64,000 nucleotides of DNA from Microbacterium sp. ABRD28 (GCF_003850245.1 NZ_CP031015.1:1674001-1738000), one strand, 5' to 3'; counted from the stretch's first letter, positions 8,961 to 18,017 are shown. The notes: generated by a model from the letters alone, not told the origin. Made by a program: numbers and translations.

Positions 8961-9707
8961 ATGAACGATTTCGCGTCCACGCCCGCTTTGACCCTTCTCC
9001 CCGCCGTCGATGTGGCGGGCGGCAAAGCGGTGCGACTGACCCAGGGTGAAGCCGGCAGCGAAACCAACTACGGCGACCCCGTGGAGGCGGCGCTGGACTG
9101 GGCCCGCCAGGGGGCCCAGTGGATCCACCTCGTCGACCTCGACGCCGCCTTCGGGCGCGGCAGCAATGCCGCGGTGCTGCGGAAGGTCATCAAGCAGGTC
9201 CGTGGCGTGCAGGTCGAGGTCTCCGGCGGTATCCGCGACGACGCCTCGCTCGAGGCCGCGCTCGAATCCGGCGCCGCCCGGGTCAACCTCGGTACGGCAG
9301 CCCTGGAGAACCCCGAGTGGGCGGCCGACGTGATCGGGCGCTACGGCGACCTCGTCGCGGTCGGCCTCGACGTCCGCGGCACGACCCTCGCCGCGCGCGG
9401 ATGGACGCGCGACGGCGGCGACCTGTGGACGGTGCTGACGCGCCTCGAGAGCGCGGGCTGCAGCCGCTACGTCGTCACCGACGTCACCAAGGACGGGACG
9501 CTTCGCGGTCCGAACCTCGAACTGCTGCGCGAGATGACGGCGCGCACCCCGAAGCCGGTCGTGGCGTCGGGAGGGGTCTCGAGCCTCGACGACATCGCCG
9601 CCCTCCGCGAGTTGGTGCCCCTCGGCGTCGAAGGTGCGATCGTCGGCAAGGCGCTGTACGCCGGGGCCTTCACCCTGGGTGAGGCTCTGGATGTCGCCGG
9701 ACACTGA
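8961..9707 (+). CDS. hisA: HisA/PriA phosphoribosyl isomerase
   Basis: TIM-barrel ketol-isomerase of histidine synthesis, 248 aa. The N-terminus ([19 protein letters not shown]) and [16 protein letters not shown] are characteristic of the actinobacterial PriA subgroup, which also does the TrpF reaction in tryptophan synthesis; dual activity is inferred from subgroup only. The ATG at 8961 gives the usual family length and has AGGGAG close upstream; an in-frame GTG at 8913 sits 8 nt after a TACCCT hexamer and would add 16 residues, so the start is not certain. It follows hisH by 52 nt. Confidence 0.92.
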   Translation: MNDFASTPALTLLPAVDVAGGKAVRLTQGEAGSETNYGDPVEAALDWARQGAQWIHLVDLDAAFGRGSNAAVLRKVIKQVRGVQVEVSGGIRDDASLEAALESGAARVNLGTAALENPEWAADVIGRYGDLVAVGLDVRGTTLAARGWTRDGGDLWTVLTRLESAGCSRYVVTDVTKDGTLRGPNLELLREMTARTPKPVVASGGVSSLDDIAALRELVPLGVEGAIVGKALYAGAFTLGEALDVAGH

Positions 9708-10479
9708 CCCCTCGCACGATCACCCCGCCCACGCCGACTCGGCGGGGGTGCCCTGGGAGGGGCGCGCCTTCCAGCCCAACCCGCACGCCGGTGACGACGG
9801 CCGTGCCGACCCGCAGCTGCTGGCGGCCCTTGAGGCGTTCCGGCGCGGCGAGGGCGATGAGCGGGCGGTCGTCGACGCCTACCGGACGGCGCGGCTTCTG
9901 ATTCCGCTCATCGCGGAGAAGGGCGACGAGGGGGTGGGTCCGCACGGTCTCGCCGTGGACAAGACCCAGGAGCTGTCGATCGTGTCGGTGGCCGCCCCTG
10001 ACGGTCGCCGCGTCCTCCCCGTCTTCACCTCCGTCGAAACCATGACGCGATGGGATGCCGGCGCACGTCCGGTGCCGGCGGACGGGGTGCGCACCGCCCT
10101 CGCCGTGGCCGCTGAGGACACCGAGCTGATCGTGATCGACCCGGGGTCGCCGACGGAGTTCGTGCTGCGGAGGCCCGCCGTGTGGGCGATCGCGCAGGGT
10201 GAGGGCTGGGAGCCCAGCTTCACCTCACCGGAGGTCTACGCCGGTCTTCGCGAGAGCGTGGGAAGCGAGCTCGCCGTCATCGACTTCTCCCTCGCGCCGG
10301 GAGACCCCACGGCACGGTTGCGCGGCCCGGAGCTCGTCGTCGAGCTTCAGCTCGTCCAGGGTCTGGATCGCGGCGAGCTCGACGCCGTGCTGGCCCGCCT
10401 TGCCAAGCGCTGGGCAGCCGATGATCGCATCGCCGTGCTCGTCGACTCCCTGACGATCAAACTCCGTCGCGGCGCCTGA
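9691..10479 (+). CDS. SseB-family protein
   Basis: A 262-aa soluble protein whose middle part (about 75-190) resembles the SseB N-terminal domain family, with LLIPLIA and the pattern [15 protein letters not shown] typical of it. The molecular role is not established in actinobacteria. The ATG at 9691 lies within the end of hisA (17-nt overlap) and is preceded by GGTGAGG six bases upstream. It is the last gene of the his cluster, a location also seen in other Microbacteriaceae. It converges on the DUF1844 gene with 19 nt between. Confidence 0.8.
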   Translation: MSPDTDPSHDHPAHADSAGVPWEGRAFQPNPHAGDDGRADPQLLAALEAFRRGEGDERAVVDAYRTARLLIPLIAEKGDEGVGPHGLAVDKTQELSIVSVAAPDGRRVLPVFTSVETMTRWDAGARPVPADGVRTALAVAAEDTELIVIDPGSPTEFVLRRPAVWAIAQGEGWEPSFTSPEVYAGLRESVGSELAVIDFSLAPGDPTARLRGPELVVELQLVQGLDRGELDAVLARLAKRWAADDRIAVLVDSLTIKLRRGA

Positions 10480-10498
10480 TCCATCGACCGGACCCGGG

Positions 10499-10894
10499 TC
10501 AGGTCACCGGGCCCGTCCACTTCTCGCCAGGTCCTTTGCCGATGGGGTCGGGGATGACGGATGCCTCGCGGAAGGCCAGTTGCAGCGAGCGCAGGCCGTC
10601 GCGGAGCGACCGGGCGTGCATGTCGCTGATCTCGGGAGCTCCGGCGGTGATGAGTCCCGCCAGCGCGTTGATGAGCTTGCGGGCCTCGTCGAGGTCGAGC
10701 TGGGTCGCGGGGTCGTCGGCGAGCCCCACCTTCACCGCGGCCGCGCTCATCAGGTGCACCGCCGTGGTGGTGATGACCTCGACCGCCGGCACGTCGGCGA
10801 TGTCTCGCGTGGCCGCCGACGCCGCGGCATCCTGCTCCTCCCACTGGGCGGGCCGGAAATCGCCCGCGGGCGCGGAATCGTCTCGGGTATCCAT
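10499..10894 (-). CDS. DUF1844 family protein
   Basis: A 131-aa helical, acidic protein. The core (about 35-125) shows the DUF1844 pattern: a helix with TTTAVHLMSAAAVKVGL, then LDLDEARKLINALAGL, then an Arg-rich helix ending in LQLAFREAS. Function unknown. It is divergent from infC, which is its usual neighbour in actinobacteria. The ATG at 10894 is the first methionine after non-homologous upstream sequence. Confidence 0.8.
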   Translation of the reverse strand: MDTRDDSAPAGDFRPAQWEEQDAAASAATRDIADVPAVEVITTTAVHLMSAAAVKVGLADDPATQLDLDEARKLINALAGLITAGAPEISDMHARSLRDGLRSLQLAFREASVIPDPIGKGPGEKWTGPVT

Positions 10895-10923
10895 GTCGAT
10901 GCTGGCCGCTCGCACTCTCTGGT

Positions 10924-10929
10924 AGACTT
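10924..10929 (+). promoter_or_regulatory. Candidate -10 box TAGACT for infC-rpmI-rplT
   Basis: TANNNT hexamer in the divergent gap. Transcription from here would give an infC leader of about 230 nt. No convincing -35 box. Confidence 0.4.
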
Positions 10930-11165
10930 CAGCGGGCTCGGAGCAATCTGCTCCGGTTCGAAAGAGGATCACATCCCACCCGCGCTTGCCGCTCCAGGCT
11001 ACCGGGTCAAGCACTCCGCCTCGGCCGCACTGCGCTCGGGGTAGCCGGAAACGGACCGGGTGCGGAAAGTCGGCGCTCTCGCGCCGTCGCTGGTGGGTGG
11101 TTCTTCGATCGCCCCGCGTCGCACCGCGTCGCGGGATGCCAACCGCCACCGAAGAGGAGTTCCGC
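10930..11165 (+). promoter_or_regulatory. Long structured leader of infC-rpmI-rplT
   Basis: About 235 nt between the putative promoter and the infC start. It contains several hairpins, among them GGAGCA-ATC-TGCTCC (10941-10955) and CGGCGC-TCTC-GCGCCG (11071-11086). The family's operons are autoregulated by IF3 or L20 in other phyla through leader structures; a similar role here is inference. Confidence 0.35.
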
Positions 11166-11768
11166 ATCAGCGATCCCCGCACCAATGAGCGCATCCGCGT
11201 TCCCGAGGTCCGACTCGTCGGCCCCAACGGCGAACAGGTCGGCGTCGTCCGCATCGAGGTTGCGCAGCGTCTGGCTCAGGAGGCCGATCTCGATCTGGTC
11301 GAGGTCGCCCCCAACTCCAAGCCCCCCGTGGTCAAGATCATGGACTACGGGAAGTTCAAGTACGAGAACGCGCAGAAGGCCAAGGAGGCCCGCCGCAATC
11401 AGGCCAACACCGTCCTCAAAGAGGTGCGGTTCCGCCTGAAGATCGAGGCTCACGACTACCAGACCAAGCTCAAGCGCGCCGAAGGCTTCCTGAAGGCCGG
11501 CGACAAGGTCAAGGCCATGATCCTGTTCCGCGGCCGGGAGCAGTCCCGCCCCGAGCAGGGCGTGCGTCTTCTGCGCAAGTTCGCCGAGGATGTCGCGGAG
11601 TTCGGGACTGTCGAGTCCAACCCCACGATCGACGGACGCAACATGACCATGGTGGTCGCACCGCACAAGAACAAGTCCGAGGCCAAGGCCGAGCAGAACG
11701 CGCAGCGCGCCGCCAACAAGGAAGCCGCCCGCGCGCCGCGCAGCGACGCCGAGGCGCCGGCCGAATAA
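11166..11768 (+). CDS. infC: Translation initiation factor IF-3, probable ATC start
   Basis: IF3 binds the 30S subunit and checks start-codon pairing. The coding region from [12 protein letters not shown] gives 200 aa with both domains (N-terminal through about 85, linker rich in Lys, C-terminal with [11 protein letters not shown]). No ATG, GTG or TTG has a ribosome site, but AAGAGGAG ends 6 nt before the ATC at 11166, exactly where the conserved protein begins. E. coli infC uses AUU for the same reason (autoregulation). The only in-frame ATG nearby (11136) has no ribosome site and adds ten non-conserved residues. Followed by rpmI and rplT. Confidence 0.9.
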   Translation: MSDPRTNERIRVPEVRLVGPNGEQVGVVRIEVAQRLAQEADLDLVEVAPNSKPPVVKIMDYGKFKYENAQKAKEARRNQANTVLKEVRFRLKIEAHDYQTKLKRAEGFLKAGDKVKAMILFRGREQSRPEQGVRLLRKFAEDVAEFGTVESNPTIDGRNMTMVVAPHKNKSEAKAEQNAQRAANKEAARAPRSDAEAPAE

Positions 11769-11775
11769 CCCGACT

Positions 11776-11794
11776 TCCCGCACGCCGTGCGGGA
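11776..11794 (+). terminator. Hairpin between infC and rpmI
   Basis: Eight-base perfect stem (TCCCGCAC and its complement) with loop GCC, followed by a second weaker GC-rich stem. No T-tract. Because rpmI and rplT are co-directional and close, it more likely trims or attenuates than ends transcription. Confidence 0.35.
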
Positions 11795-11856
11795 TCAGAC
11801 TCCCGCTCCGGCGGGATCCCACCCCGCCTCCGGGCGAGACCAGAAGGAACGAGAAG

Positions 11857-12051
11857 ATGCCGAAGCAGAAGACCCATTCGGGTGCCAAGAAGCGCTTCAA
11901 GATCACCGGCACCGGCAAGCTCATGAAGCAGCAGGCGAACCTGCGCCACAACTTCGAGGGGAAGCCCACCAAGCGCACCCGTCGCCTCTCGCAGGACCAG
12001 GTCCTCGCCCCGGGCGACGCCAAGGTCGCCAAGAAGCTGCTCGGTCGCTGA
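11857..12051 (+). CDS. rpmI: 50S ribosomal protein L35
   Basis: 64-aa, strongly basic protein of the large subunit, full family length, starting [14 protein letters not shown] as in other actinobacteria. GAAGGAA lies upstream of the ATG. Part of infC-rpmI-rplT. Confidence 0.97.
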   Translation: MPKQKTHSGAKKRFKITGTGKLMKQQANLRHNFEGKPTKRTRRLSQDQVLAPGDAKVAKKLLGR

Positions 12052-12084
12052 GCACCCGGACTCGAAGGTTAGGAACGAAACGAA

Positions 12085-12468
12085 ATGGCCAGAGTAAAGC
12101 GGGCTGTCAACGCCCAGAAGAAGCGTCGCGTCATCCTCGAGCGCGCGTCCGGTTACCGCGGACAGCGTTCGCGGCTGTACCGCAAGGCGAAGGAGCAGGT
12201 CACCCACTCGCTCGTCTACGCCTACCGCGACCGCCGTAAGCGCAAGGGCGACTTCCGCCGCCTGTGGATCCAGCGCATCAACGCCGCTGCCCGTCAGAAC
12301 GGAATCACCTACAACCGGTTCATCCAGGGCCTGGGCCTTGCGGGCGTGCAGGTCGACCGCCGCATGCTCGCCGAGCTGGCGGTCAACGAGCCGGCCGTCT
12401 TCGCCTCGCTCGTCGCGACGGCCAAGCAGGCACTGCCCGAGAACGTCAACGCTCCCAAGAGCGCCTGA
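12085..12468 (+). CDS. rplT: 50S ribosomal protein L20
   Basis: 127-aa early-assembly protein that binds 23S rRNA domains I and II. Starts [15 protein letters not shown], with the long basic N-terminal helix (to about 60) and the globular C-terminal domain ([12 protein letters not shown]). In other bacteria L20 represses its own operon through a leader pseudoknot or mimic; no such element was identified here with confidence. A strong hairpin follows. Confidence 0.97.
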   Translation: MARVKRAVNAQKKRRVILERASGYRGQRSRLYRKAKEQVTHSLVYAYRDRRKRKGDFRRLWIQRINAAARQNGITYNRFIQGLGLAGVQVDRRMLAELAVNEPAVFASLVATAKQALPENVNAPKSA

Positions 12469-12484
12469 CTCCCGGCATCCTCGA

Positions 12485-12516
12485 CAGGGCACCTCTCCGG
12501 ACGGAGGGGTGCCCTG
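12485..12516 (+). terminator. Terminator hairpin after rplT
   Basis: Fourteen-base-pair stem (12485-12498 with 12503-12516) containing one G-U pair and a GGAC tetraloop, 16 nt after the rplT stop. No U-tract, as usual for high-GC actinobacteria. Confidence 0.7.
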
Positions 12517-12536
12517 TCGCTTGCCCTTCGCGCCCG

Positions 12537-12542
12537 TATGCT
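12537..12542 (+). promoter_or_regulatory. -10 box TATGCT of the rRNA methyltransferase gene
   Basis: TANNNT hexamer with 6 nt to the GTG at 12549; predicted leaderless start, lying just after the rplT terminator. Confidence 0.5.
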
Positions 12543-12548
12543 GGGGCT

Positions 12549-13358
12549 GTGCTGGAGAATCCGCGGTCGCCGCGCGTGCGCGCCGTGGCGAAGCTCACCA
12601 AGCGCAGCGCCCGTCAGGAGACGGGGCTCTTCCTGCTCGAGGGGCCGCAGGCCGCCCGGGAGGTGCTGGCGTATCGGCCGGACACGGTCGTCGATCTCTA
12701 CGCGACGCCGACCGCGCTGGAAAAGCACGCCGACATCCGGGATGCCGCGCGTGACGCCGGCATCGAGGTGTCTTTCGCCAGCAACGCCGTCCTCGACGCG
12801 ATGGCCGACACGGTCACCCCGCAGGGGATCGTCGCCGTCGCCCGGCAGACCCCCACCGCGGTGCGCGACGTGTTCGCCGCCGAACCCCGACTGCTCGCCA
12901 TCTGCGAGGAGGTGCGCGATCCGGGCAACCTCGGCACGATCATCCGCGCCGCCGACGCGGTCGGCGCCGACGCGGTCATCCTGACCGGTCGCACCGTCGA
13001 CCCCTACAACCCGAAGGTGGTCCGGGCGAGCACCGGTTCGCTCTTCCACCTCCCCGTGGCCGTGGGCGTCGATCTCGTCTCCACCGTCGAGCGCGCGCGT
13101 GCGGCGGGCGTTCGCGTGGTCGCGGCGGATGTCGGGGGAGAGGATTTTCTCGCCCATCGCCCGTCGCTGGCGGAGCCTACGGCGTGGCTGTTCGGCAATG
13201 AGGCGAGGGGGCTCGAACCCGAAGCCCTCGCCCTCGCAGACGTGTCGCTGCGTCTGCCGATCTATGGCGCTGCGGAGTCGCTGAACCTCGCCACAGCCGC
13301 GAGCGTGTGCCTTTACGAGACCGCGTTCGCGCAGCGCGCGGTGCTCGCGCAGGGCTGA
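12549..13358 (+). CDS. TrmH/SpoU-family rRNA 2'-O-methyltransferase
   Basis: A 269-aa protein with an N-terminal substrate-binding domain (about 1-95) and a C-terminal SPOUT knotted methyltransferase domain. The three SpoU motifs are visible: CEEVRDPGNLGTIIRAADA, the LFGNEARGL loop, and LRLPIYGAAESLNLATAAS. Transfers methyl from SAM to a ribose 2'-OH of rRNA or tRNA; exact target not predictable, though the syntenic M. tuberculosis gene lies in the same place between rplT and pheS. The GTG at 12549 is set by the -10 box 6 nt upstream. Confidence 0.9.
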   Translation: MLENPRSPRVRAVAKLTKRSARQETGLFLLEGPQAAREVLAYRPDTVVDLYATPTALEKHADIRDAARDAGIEVSFASNAVLDAMADTVTPQGIVAVARQTPTAVRDVFAAEPRLLAICEEVRDPGNLGTIIRAADAVGADAVILTGRTVDPYNPKVVRASTGSLFHLPVAVGVDLVSTVERARAAGVRVVAADVGGEDFLAHRPSLAEPTAWLFGNEARGLEPEALALADVSLRLPIYGAAESLNLATAASVCLYETAFAQRAVLAQG

Positions 13359-13454
13359 GATCTCCCACGCGCAGCGTCAGCCGGTGTGAAACAGCTGCTG
13401 TTACAACTCGGTTAAGGTCTGCTCACTTGACCGGTGTCGACGGGGCCGTCGGCC

Positions 13455-13460
13455 TAGGGT
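13455..13460 (+). promoter_or_regulatory. -10 box TAGGGT of the gluABCD operon
   Basis: TANNNT with 7 nt to the ATG at 13468. The nearest TTGACC (13428-13433) is 21 nt away, too far for a normal spacer; the promoter may depend on an activator. Confidence 0.4.
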
Positions 13461-13467
13461 GGCAGGC

Positions 13468-14262
13468 ATGGCATCTGATGCACCAACGGCGGCGCCGCGG
13501 ACGTCCAACATCGCGGTTCGTCGCGGCGAGCCCCTTGTGGTGATGTCCGACGTTCAGAAGCACTACGGTGACTTCCAGGCGCTCCGAGATATCGATCTGT
13601 CGGTGAATCGCGGCGAAGTGGTCGTTGTCATCGGCCCCTCGGGGTCGGGCAAATCCACACTCTGCCGCACGATCAATCGACTCGAGACGATCACGAGCGG
13701 GTCCATCACCATCGACGGTGACGAGCTTCCCAAAGAAGGCAAGGCCCTGGCTGCGCTCCGAGCGGACGTCGGCATGGTCTTCCAGTCCTTCAATCTCTTC
13801 GCCCACCTGTCGATCCTCGACAATGTCACGCTCGGCCCGATCAAGGTCAAAGGCGTCAAGAAGGCCCAAGCGGAGAAGCAGGCGCGGGAGCTCCTGGAGA
13901 GGGTGGGGGTCTCACAGCAGGTCGACAAGCTTCCCGCTCAGCTCTCCGGTGGGCAGCAACAGCGGGTGGCCATCGCCCGCGCCCTCGCGATGCAGCCGAA
14001 GCTGATGCTGTTCGATGAACCGACCAGCGCACTGGACCCCGAGATGATCAACGAGGTCCTCGACGTGATGGTCGGCCTCGCCGAGAGCGGCATGACGATG
14101 ATCGTCGTCACCCATGAAATGGGCTTCGCTCGGAAGGCAGCCGACCGGGTGGTGTTCATGTCGGACGGGATGATCGTCGAAGAAGCCCCGCCCGAGCAGT
14201 TCTTCACTGCGCCGCGCAGCGATCGCGCGAAAGACTTCCTCTCCAAGCTCATCACGCACTGA
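13468..14262 (+). CDS. gluA: Glutamate-type ABC transporter, ATP-binding protein
   Basis: ATPase of a polar-amino-acid uptake transporter (PAAT family), 264 aa. Walker [11 protein letters not shown]-loop [11 protein letters not shown], signature [15 protein letters not shown], Walker B LMLFDEP and the H-loop VTHEMGF are complete. The order ATPase, binding protein, permease, permease matches gluABCD of Corynebacterium, and ENVTLGP-type sequence fits the glutamate/glutamine group; substrate is inferred. The ATG at 13468 is used because the TAGGGT box places the transcript start there. Confidence 0.9.
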   Translation: MASDAPTAAPRTSNIAVRRGEPLVVMSDVQKHYGDFQALRDIDLSVNRGEVVVVIGPSGSGKSTLCRTINRLETITSGSITIDGDELPKEGKALAALRADVGMVFQSFNLFAHLSILDNVTLGPIKVKGVKKAQAEKQARELLERVGVSQQVDKLPAQLSGGQQQRVAIARALAMQPKLMLFDEPTSALDPEMINEVLDVMVGLAESGMTMIVVTHEMGFARKAADRVVFMSDGMIVEEAPPEQFFTAPRSDRAKDFLSKLITH

Positions 14263-14388
14263 CCCCTCCAGAAAGGATCGGCGAACCGTCACGAGATCGC
14301 TGCCCGCACGCGCCCGACGTCGGACATATGCACACACGGAACCCTCGCAGAACACCAGCAAAGCCGCACGAAACCAAGGAGTACTCAC

Positions 14389-15294
14389 ATGCGTACGTCA
14401 CGTCTGATCGCAGGTATCGGCCTCGCCGCCGTCGCCGCCCTCACCCTCACCGCCTGCAACAGCGGATCGCCCACCGGGACCTCGGGTGGCGGAGAGTCCG
14501 GGGGTGAGGACACCGGCGCTCTCTGGGAGGTCGCCACCGAGGTCGATCTCGCCGACAGCCCCACGTATGAGCGGATGGTGGAACGCGACGGCGTCGTCAT
14601 CGGCGTCAAGAACGACCAGCCCGGCCTCGGCTTCGAAGACGTCACGACGGGCGAGCGGACCGGGTTCGACGTCGACATCGCCCGTTGGATCGCCGCTTCG
14701 CTCGGCTTCGATGAGGACCAGATCACCTACGAAACCATCCCCTCCGCCAACCGCGAGCAGGCCATCGTCAACGGCGACATCGACTACTACGTCGGGACCT
14801 ACTCGATCACCGACTCCCGCAAGGAGCAGATCGACTTCGCCGGACCGTACTTCATCACCGGTCAGGGACTCCTCGTCGCGGCCGACAATGAAGACATCAC
14901 CGGTCCGGACGACCTCGCCGGCAAGATCGTCTGCTCCGTCACGGGTTCGACGCCCCTCCAGAGGATCCGCGACGAGTACAGCCCCGGTGACACCGTCGAG
15001 TACGACACCTACTCACAGTGCGTGGAGCAGCTGAAGGCCGGCTCGGTCGACGCCATCACGACGGACGAGGCCATCCTCGCCGGCTACGTCGCGCTCGAGC
15101 CCGACGAGCTCAAGATCGCCGGCGAGCCGTTCAGTGAGGAGCGCTACGGCGTCGGCCTGGAGAAGGGCGACACGGCACTGAAGGACCACATCAACGCGCT
15201 CTTCAATGACGGCGGCGACGTGTGGACCGCCCTGTTCGAGGAGCACCTCGCTCCCGCCGGTATCGAGGGCGAGCAGCCGACCGCCGACGAGTGA
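14389..15294 (+). CDS. gluB: Glutamate-type ABC transporter, substrate-binding lipoprotein
   Basis: A 301-aa extracellular solute-binding protein (family 3). A lipoprotein signal peptide ends at LTAC (Cys about 23), followed by a Ser/Gly-rich linker, then the bilobed domain with VIGVKNDQPGLGF, FDVDIARWIA and DYYVGTYSITDSRKEQIDFAGPY-like hinge sequence typical of glutamate binders. AAGGAG lies upstream of the ATG. The 126-nt gap after gluA and the strong hairpin before gluC suggest it is expressed above its partners. Confidence 0.92.
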   Translation: MRTSRLIAGIGLAAVAALTLTACNSGSPTGTSGGGESGGEDTGALWEVATEVDLADSPTYERMVERDGVVIGVKNDQPGLGFEDVTTGERTGFDVDIARWIAASLGFDEDQITYETIPSANREQAIVNGDIDYYVGTYSITDSRKEQIDFAGPYFITGQGLLVAADNEDITGPDDLAGKIVCSVTGSTPLQRIRDEYSPGDTVEYDTYSQCVEQLKAGSVDAITTDEAILAGYVALEPDELKIAGEPFSEERYGVGLEKGDTALKDHINALFNDGGDVWTALFEEHLAPAGIEGEQPTADE

Positions 15295-15300
15295 TTCCAC

Positions 15301-15331
15301 CCCCGGGGGCGGTCGACTGCCGCCCCCGGGG
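15301..15331 (+). promoter_or_regulatory. GC-rich hairpin between gluB and gluC
   Basis: Perfect 12-bp stem CCCCGGGGGCGG/CCGCCCCCGGGG with a 7-nt loop (15313-15319), starting 6 nt after the gluB stop and leaving room for the gluC ribosome site. No U-tract. Placement is typical of elements that protect the binding-protein mRNA or reduce read-through. Confidence 0.6.
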
Positions 15332-15357
15332 CCACACGTGCGACCGCAAGGGGAGAC

Positions 15358-16014
15358 ATGGGAGTCGTCACCGACAATCTCGACCTGTGGGGGGAGACCC
15401 TCCTGGGCACCCTCATCCTGTTCTTCGGCGGCGGTCTCGTCGCACTGATCCTGGGCACGATCGTCGCGGCGATGAGGGTGTCACCGATACCGATCGCGCG
15501 CGGTGTCGGCACCCTGTACGTCAACACCATCCGCAACACCCCCCTCACCCTCGTCTTCTTCGCGTTCGCTTTCGCGCTGCCCCCGCTTCTGGGGCTCCGG
15601 CTGACGGCTCAGGTGTCACTGACTCTGGCCATCTGCGCTCTCGGGATCTATACCGCGACGTACGTCGCGGAAACCATCCGCTCGGGCATCAACACCGTTC
15701 CTGTCGGCCAGGCCGAGGCTGCGCGCGCCCTCGGGCTGACCTTCGGTCAGGTGATGTCGCTGGTCGTCCTTCCGCAGGCTTTCCGCTCGGTGATCCCCCC
15801 GATGATGAGCGTCTTCATCGCCCTGCTGAAGAACACCACCGTCGCGGCAGGGTTCTCCGTCGTCAACCTGGGATCGATACGCAGCTACCTCAGTGAGCGC
15901 GGCGAGAACCAATTCCTCGTGATCCTGTGGGTGATGGTGATCTTCGTCGCTCTCGTCCTCCTGTTGTCATGGGGTCAGCGAACGCTGGAGAACCGCTGGA
16001 AGGTGGCACGATGA
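15358..16014 (+). CDS. gluC: Glutamate-type ABC transporter, permease
   Basis: A 218-aa inner-membrane permease with about five transmembrane helices and the PAAT permease EAA loop (RALGLTFGQVMSLVVLPQAFR). AAGGGGAG sits upstream of the ATG. Overlaps gluD by ATGA, so the two permeases are probably made in equal amounts. Confidence 0.92.
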   Translation: MGVVTDNLDLWGETLLGTLILFFGGGLVALILGTIVAAMRVSPIPIARGVGTLYVNTIRNTPLTLVFFAFAFALPPLLGLRLTAQVSLTLAICALGIYTATYVAETIRSGINTVPVGQAEAARALGLTFGQVMSLVVLPQAFRSVIPPMMSVFIALLKNTTVAAGFSVVNLGSIRSYLSERGENQFLVILWVMVIFVALVLLLSWGQRTLENRWKVAR

Positions 16015-16925
16015 GCTCCGTCCTCTACGACGTCCCCGGTCCCCGCGCGATCGCGCGCAACCGGGTCCTCGGCGTCCTCACGATCATCGTCGTCGCGGCC
16101 ATCACCGGCTTCTTCATCTGGCGGCTGGCCGTCACAGGCCAGTTCACCGCCGAGAAATGGTCCGCCTTCACGTACACCAACGTATGGATACAGATCGCGG
16201 AGGCGACGGGTCGAACCCTCGCAGCGTTCGCTGTGGCCGGTCTCGGGGCGCTCGTCCTCGGTTTCGTCCTCGCGATAGGACGGATGTCGGACCACGCGTG
16301 GCTGCGGATCCCGGTCGGCGCCGTCGTCGAAGTTCTGCGCGCCATCCCCGTCCTGGTGTTCATGTTCCTGCTGTACTACGGGCTGCCCGTCGTCGGCATC
16401 CGCATGGAGCCGTATTGGGCTGTCGTCATCGCGCTGATCGCCTACAACGGCTCCGTTCTGGCCGAAGTGATCCGCGCGGGGGTGGAGTCGCTTCCGCGTG
16501 GTCAGCGCGAGGCAGGGTACGCGATCGGCCTCCGCAAGGCCGGCGTCATGCGCCTTGTCCTTCTCCCGCAGGCGATCCGAGCGATGATGCCGGTGATCAT
16601 CGCACAGCTTGTCGTCACTCTGAAGGACACCGCCCTGGGCTTCATCATCACCTACCCGGAGCTGCTCTTCTTCGCTCGCACGATCGGCTCTCAAGCCACG
16701 CTCGACTCGCCCATCGTGCCCGCCACGATCATCGTCGCCGCCATCTACATCGGACTGTGCCTCTTGCTGTCACTCATCGCGAACACCGTCGAGAAACGAC
16801 TGCGGCGATCGGCGAAGACGGGACGTGTCGCCGGGGCGGATCAGCCGACGCAGGAGGTCACGGACACAGAGCTCATCGTCGCTCAGAGGGGGGCAGGAAA
16901 TGCGGCCGATCGGGCCACGCCCTGA
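16011..16925 (+). CDS. gluD: Glutamate-type ABC transporter, permease
   Basis: A 304-aa permease, longer than gluC because of N- and C-terminal cytoplasmic extensions. Four to five helices; EAA loop YAIGLRKAGVMRLVLLPQAIR. The C-terminal tail after about residue 255 is charged and low-complexity. The ATG at 16011 overlaps the gluC stop (ATGA). Confidence 0.92.
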   Translation: MSSVLYDVPGPRAIARNRVLGVLTIIVVAAITGFFIWRLAVTGQFTAEKWSAFTYTNVWIQIAEATGRTLAAFAVAGLGALVLGFVLAIGRMSDHAWLRIPVGAVVEVLRAIPVLVFMFLLYYGLPVVGIRMEPYWAVVIALIAYNGSVLAEVIRAGVESLPRGQREAGYAIGLRKAGVMRLVLLPQAIRAMMPVIIAQLVVTLKDTALGFIITYPELLFFARTIGSQATLDSPIVPATIIVAAIYIGLCLLLSLIANTVEKRLRRSAKTGRVAGADQPTQEVTDTELIVAQRGAGNAADRATP

Positions 16926-16953
16926 CGCGTCGGGGCCCCGCCCGCCGCGTCGG

Positions 16954-16959
16954 TAGACT
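16954..16959 (+). promoter_or_regulatory. -10 box TAGACT of pheST
   Basis: TANNNT with 8 nt to the GTG at 16968; predicted leaderless, which leaves no room for the leader-peptide attenuation that controls pheST in enterobacteria. Confidence 0.5.
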
Positions 16960-16967
16960 CGGTCTTC

Positions 16968-18017
16968 GTGTCCGACGCCCCCGAAAAGCCCGAGATCACC
17001 CCTGAGGCGGTTGCTGCTGCCGTGGACGCAGCCCTGCTCGCCGTCGGCGCCGCGGCCGACACCGCCTCGCTCAGAGCGGCTCGCGCCGCACACGCCGGCG
17101 AGGGGTCTGCGCTGTCACGCCTGAACGCGCGCCTTCGCGACGTGGCGCCCGAGCGCAAGGCCGAATTCGGCAAGCTCATCGGGCAGGCACGCGGCCGGGT
17201 CGCCCAGGCTCTCGCCGCCCGCGAGACAGAGGTGGCGGCAGCCGAGACCGCCGCGCGCCTCGAGGCCGAGCGGATCGATGTGACGGCGCTCCCGGCCCGC
17301 GCCCGGGTCGGCGCGCGGCATCCGATCTCCCTCCTCCAGGAGCAGGTCGCCGACATCTTCGTCGGCATGGGGTGGGAGATCGCCGAAGGTCCCGAGCTCG
17401 AGCACGAGTGGTTCAACTTCGACGCTCTGAACTTCGACGCCGACCACCCGGCGCGCCAGATGCAGGACACCTTCTTCGTCGACCCGGTCGATCGACACCT
17501 CGTCATGCGCACGCACACCAGCCCCGTGCAGGTGCGCTCGATGCTCGAGCGCGACCTGCCGATCTACGTTCTGTGCCCCGGCCGGGTGTACCGCACCGAT
17601 GAATTCGACGCCACCCATCTGCCGGTCTTCACCCAGTTCGAGGGACTCGTGATCGACAGGGGCATCACGATGGCGCACCTCAAGGGCACGCTCGACCACG
17701 CGGCACGCGTGCTGTTCGGGCCCGAAGCAAAGACGCGCTTCCGCGCCAACTACTTCCCGTTCACCGAGCCGTCGGCCGAGCTCGACCTCTGGCACCCGAC
17801 CTTCAAAGGCGGGGCGCGCTGGATCGAGTGGGGCGGATGCGGCATGGTCAACCCCAACGTGCTGCGCGCGGCAGGGATCGACCCCGAGGAGTACTCGGGC
17901 TTCGCGTTCGGAATGGGGATCGAGCGGACACTGATGTTCCGCAGTGACGTGCAGGACATGCGCGACATGGCCGAGGGCGATGTGCGCTTCAGCGAGCAGT
18001 TCGGGATGGTGGTCTGA
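16968..18017 (+). CDS. pheS: Phenylalanyl-tRNA synthetase alpha subunit
   Basis: Catalytic subunit of the heterotetrameric PheRS, 349 aa. N-terminal coiled coil (about 20-100), then class II catalytic core: RHPISLLQEQV, motif 2 with FRVYRTDE-type sequence (GRVYRTDEFDATH), FTEPSAELDLW and motif 3 FGMGIERTLMFR. Starts at GTG, 8 nt after a TAGACT box. Shares one base with pheT (TGATG). Confidence 0.97.
   Translation: MSDAPEKPEITPEAVAAAVDAALLAVGAAADTASLRAARAAHAGEGSALSRLNARLRDVAPERKAEFGKLIGQARGRVAQALAARETEVAAAETAARLEAERIDVTALPARARVGARHPISLLQEQVADIFVGMGWEIAEGPELEHEWFNFDALNFDADHPARQMQDTFFVDPVDRHLVMRTHTSPVQVRSMLERDLPIYVLCPGRVYRTDEFDATHLPVFTQFEGLVIDRGITMAHLKGTLDHAARVLFGPEAKTRFRANYFPFTEPSAELDLWHPTFKGGARWIEWGGCGMVNPNVLRAAGIDPEEYSGFAFGMGIERTLMFRSDVQDMRDMAEGDVRFSEQFGMVV

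Noticed and set aside
11136..11138. ATG start for infC
   Set aside because: No ribosome site, and ten extra non-conserved residues; the SD-ATC pair at 11152-11168 fits the conserved N-terminus.
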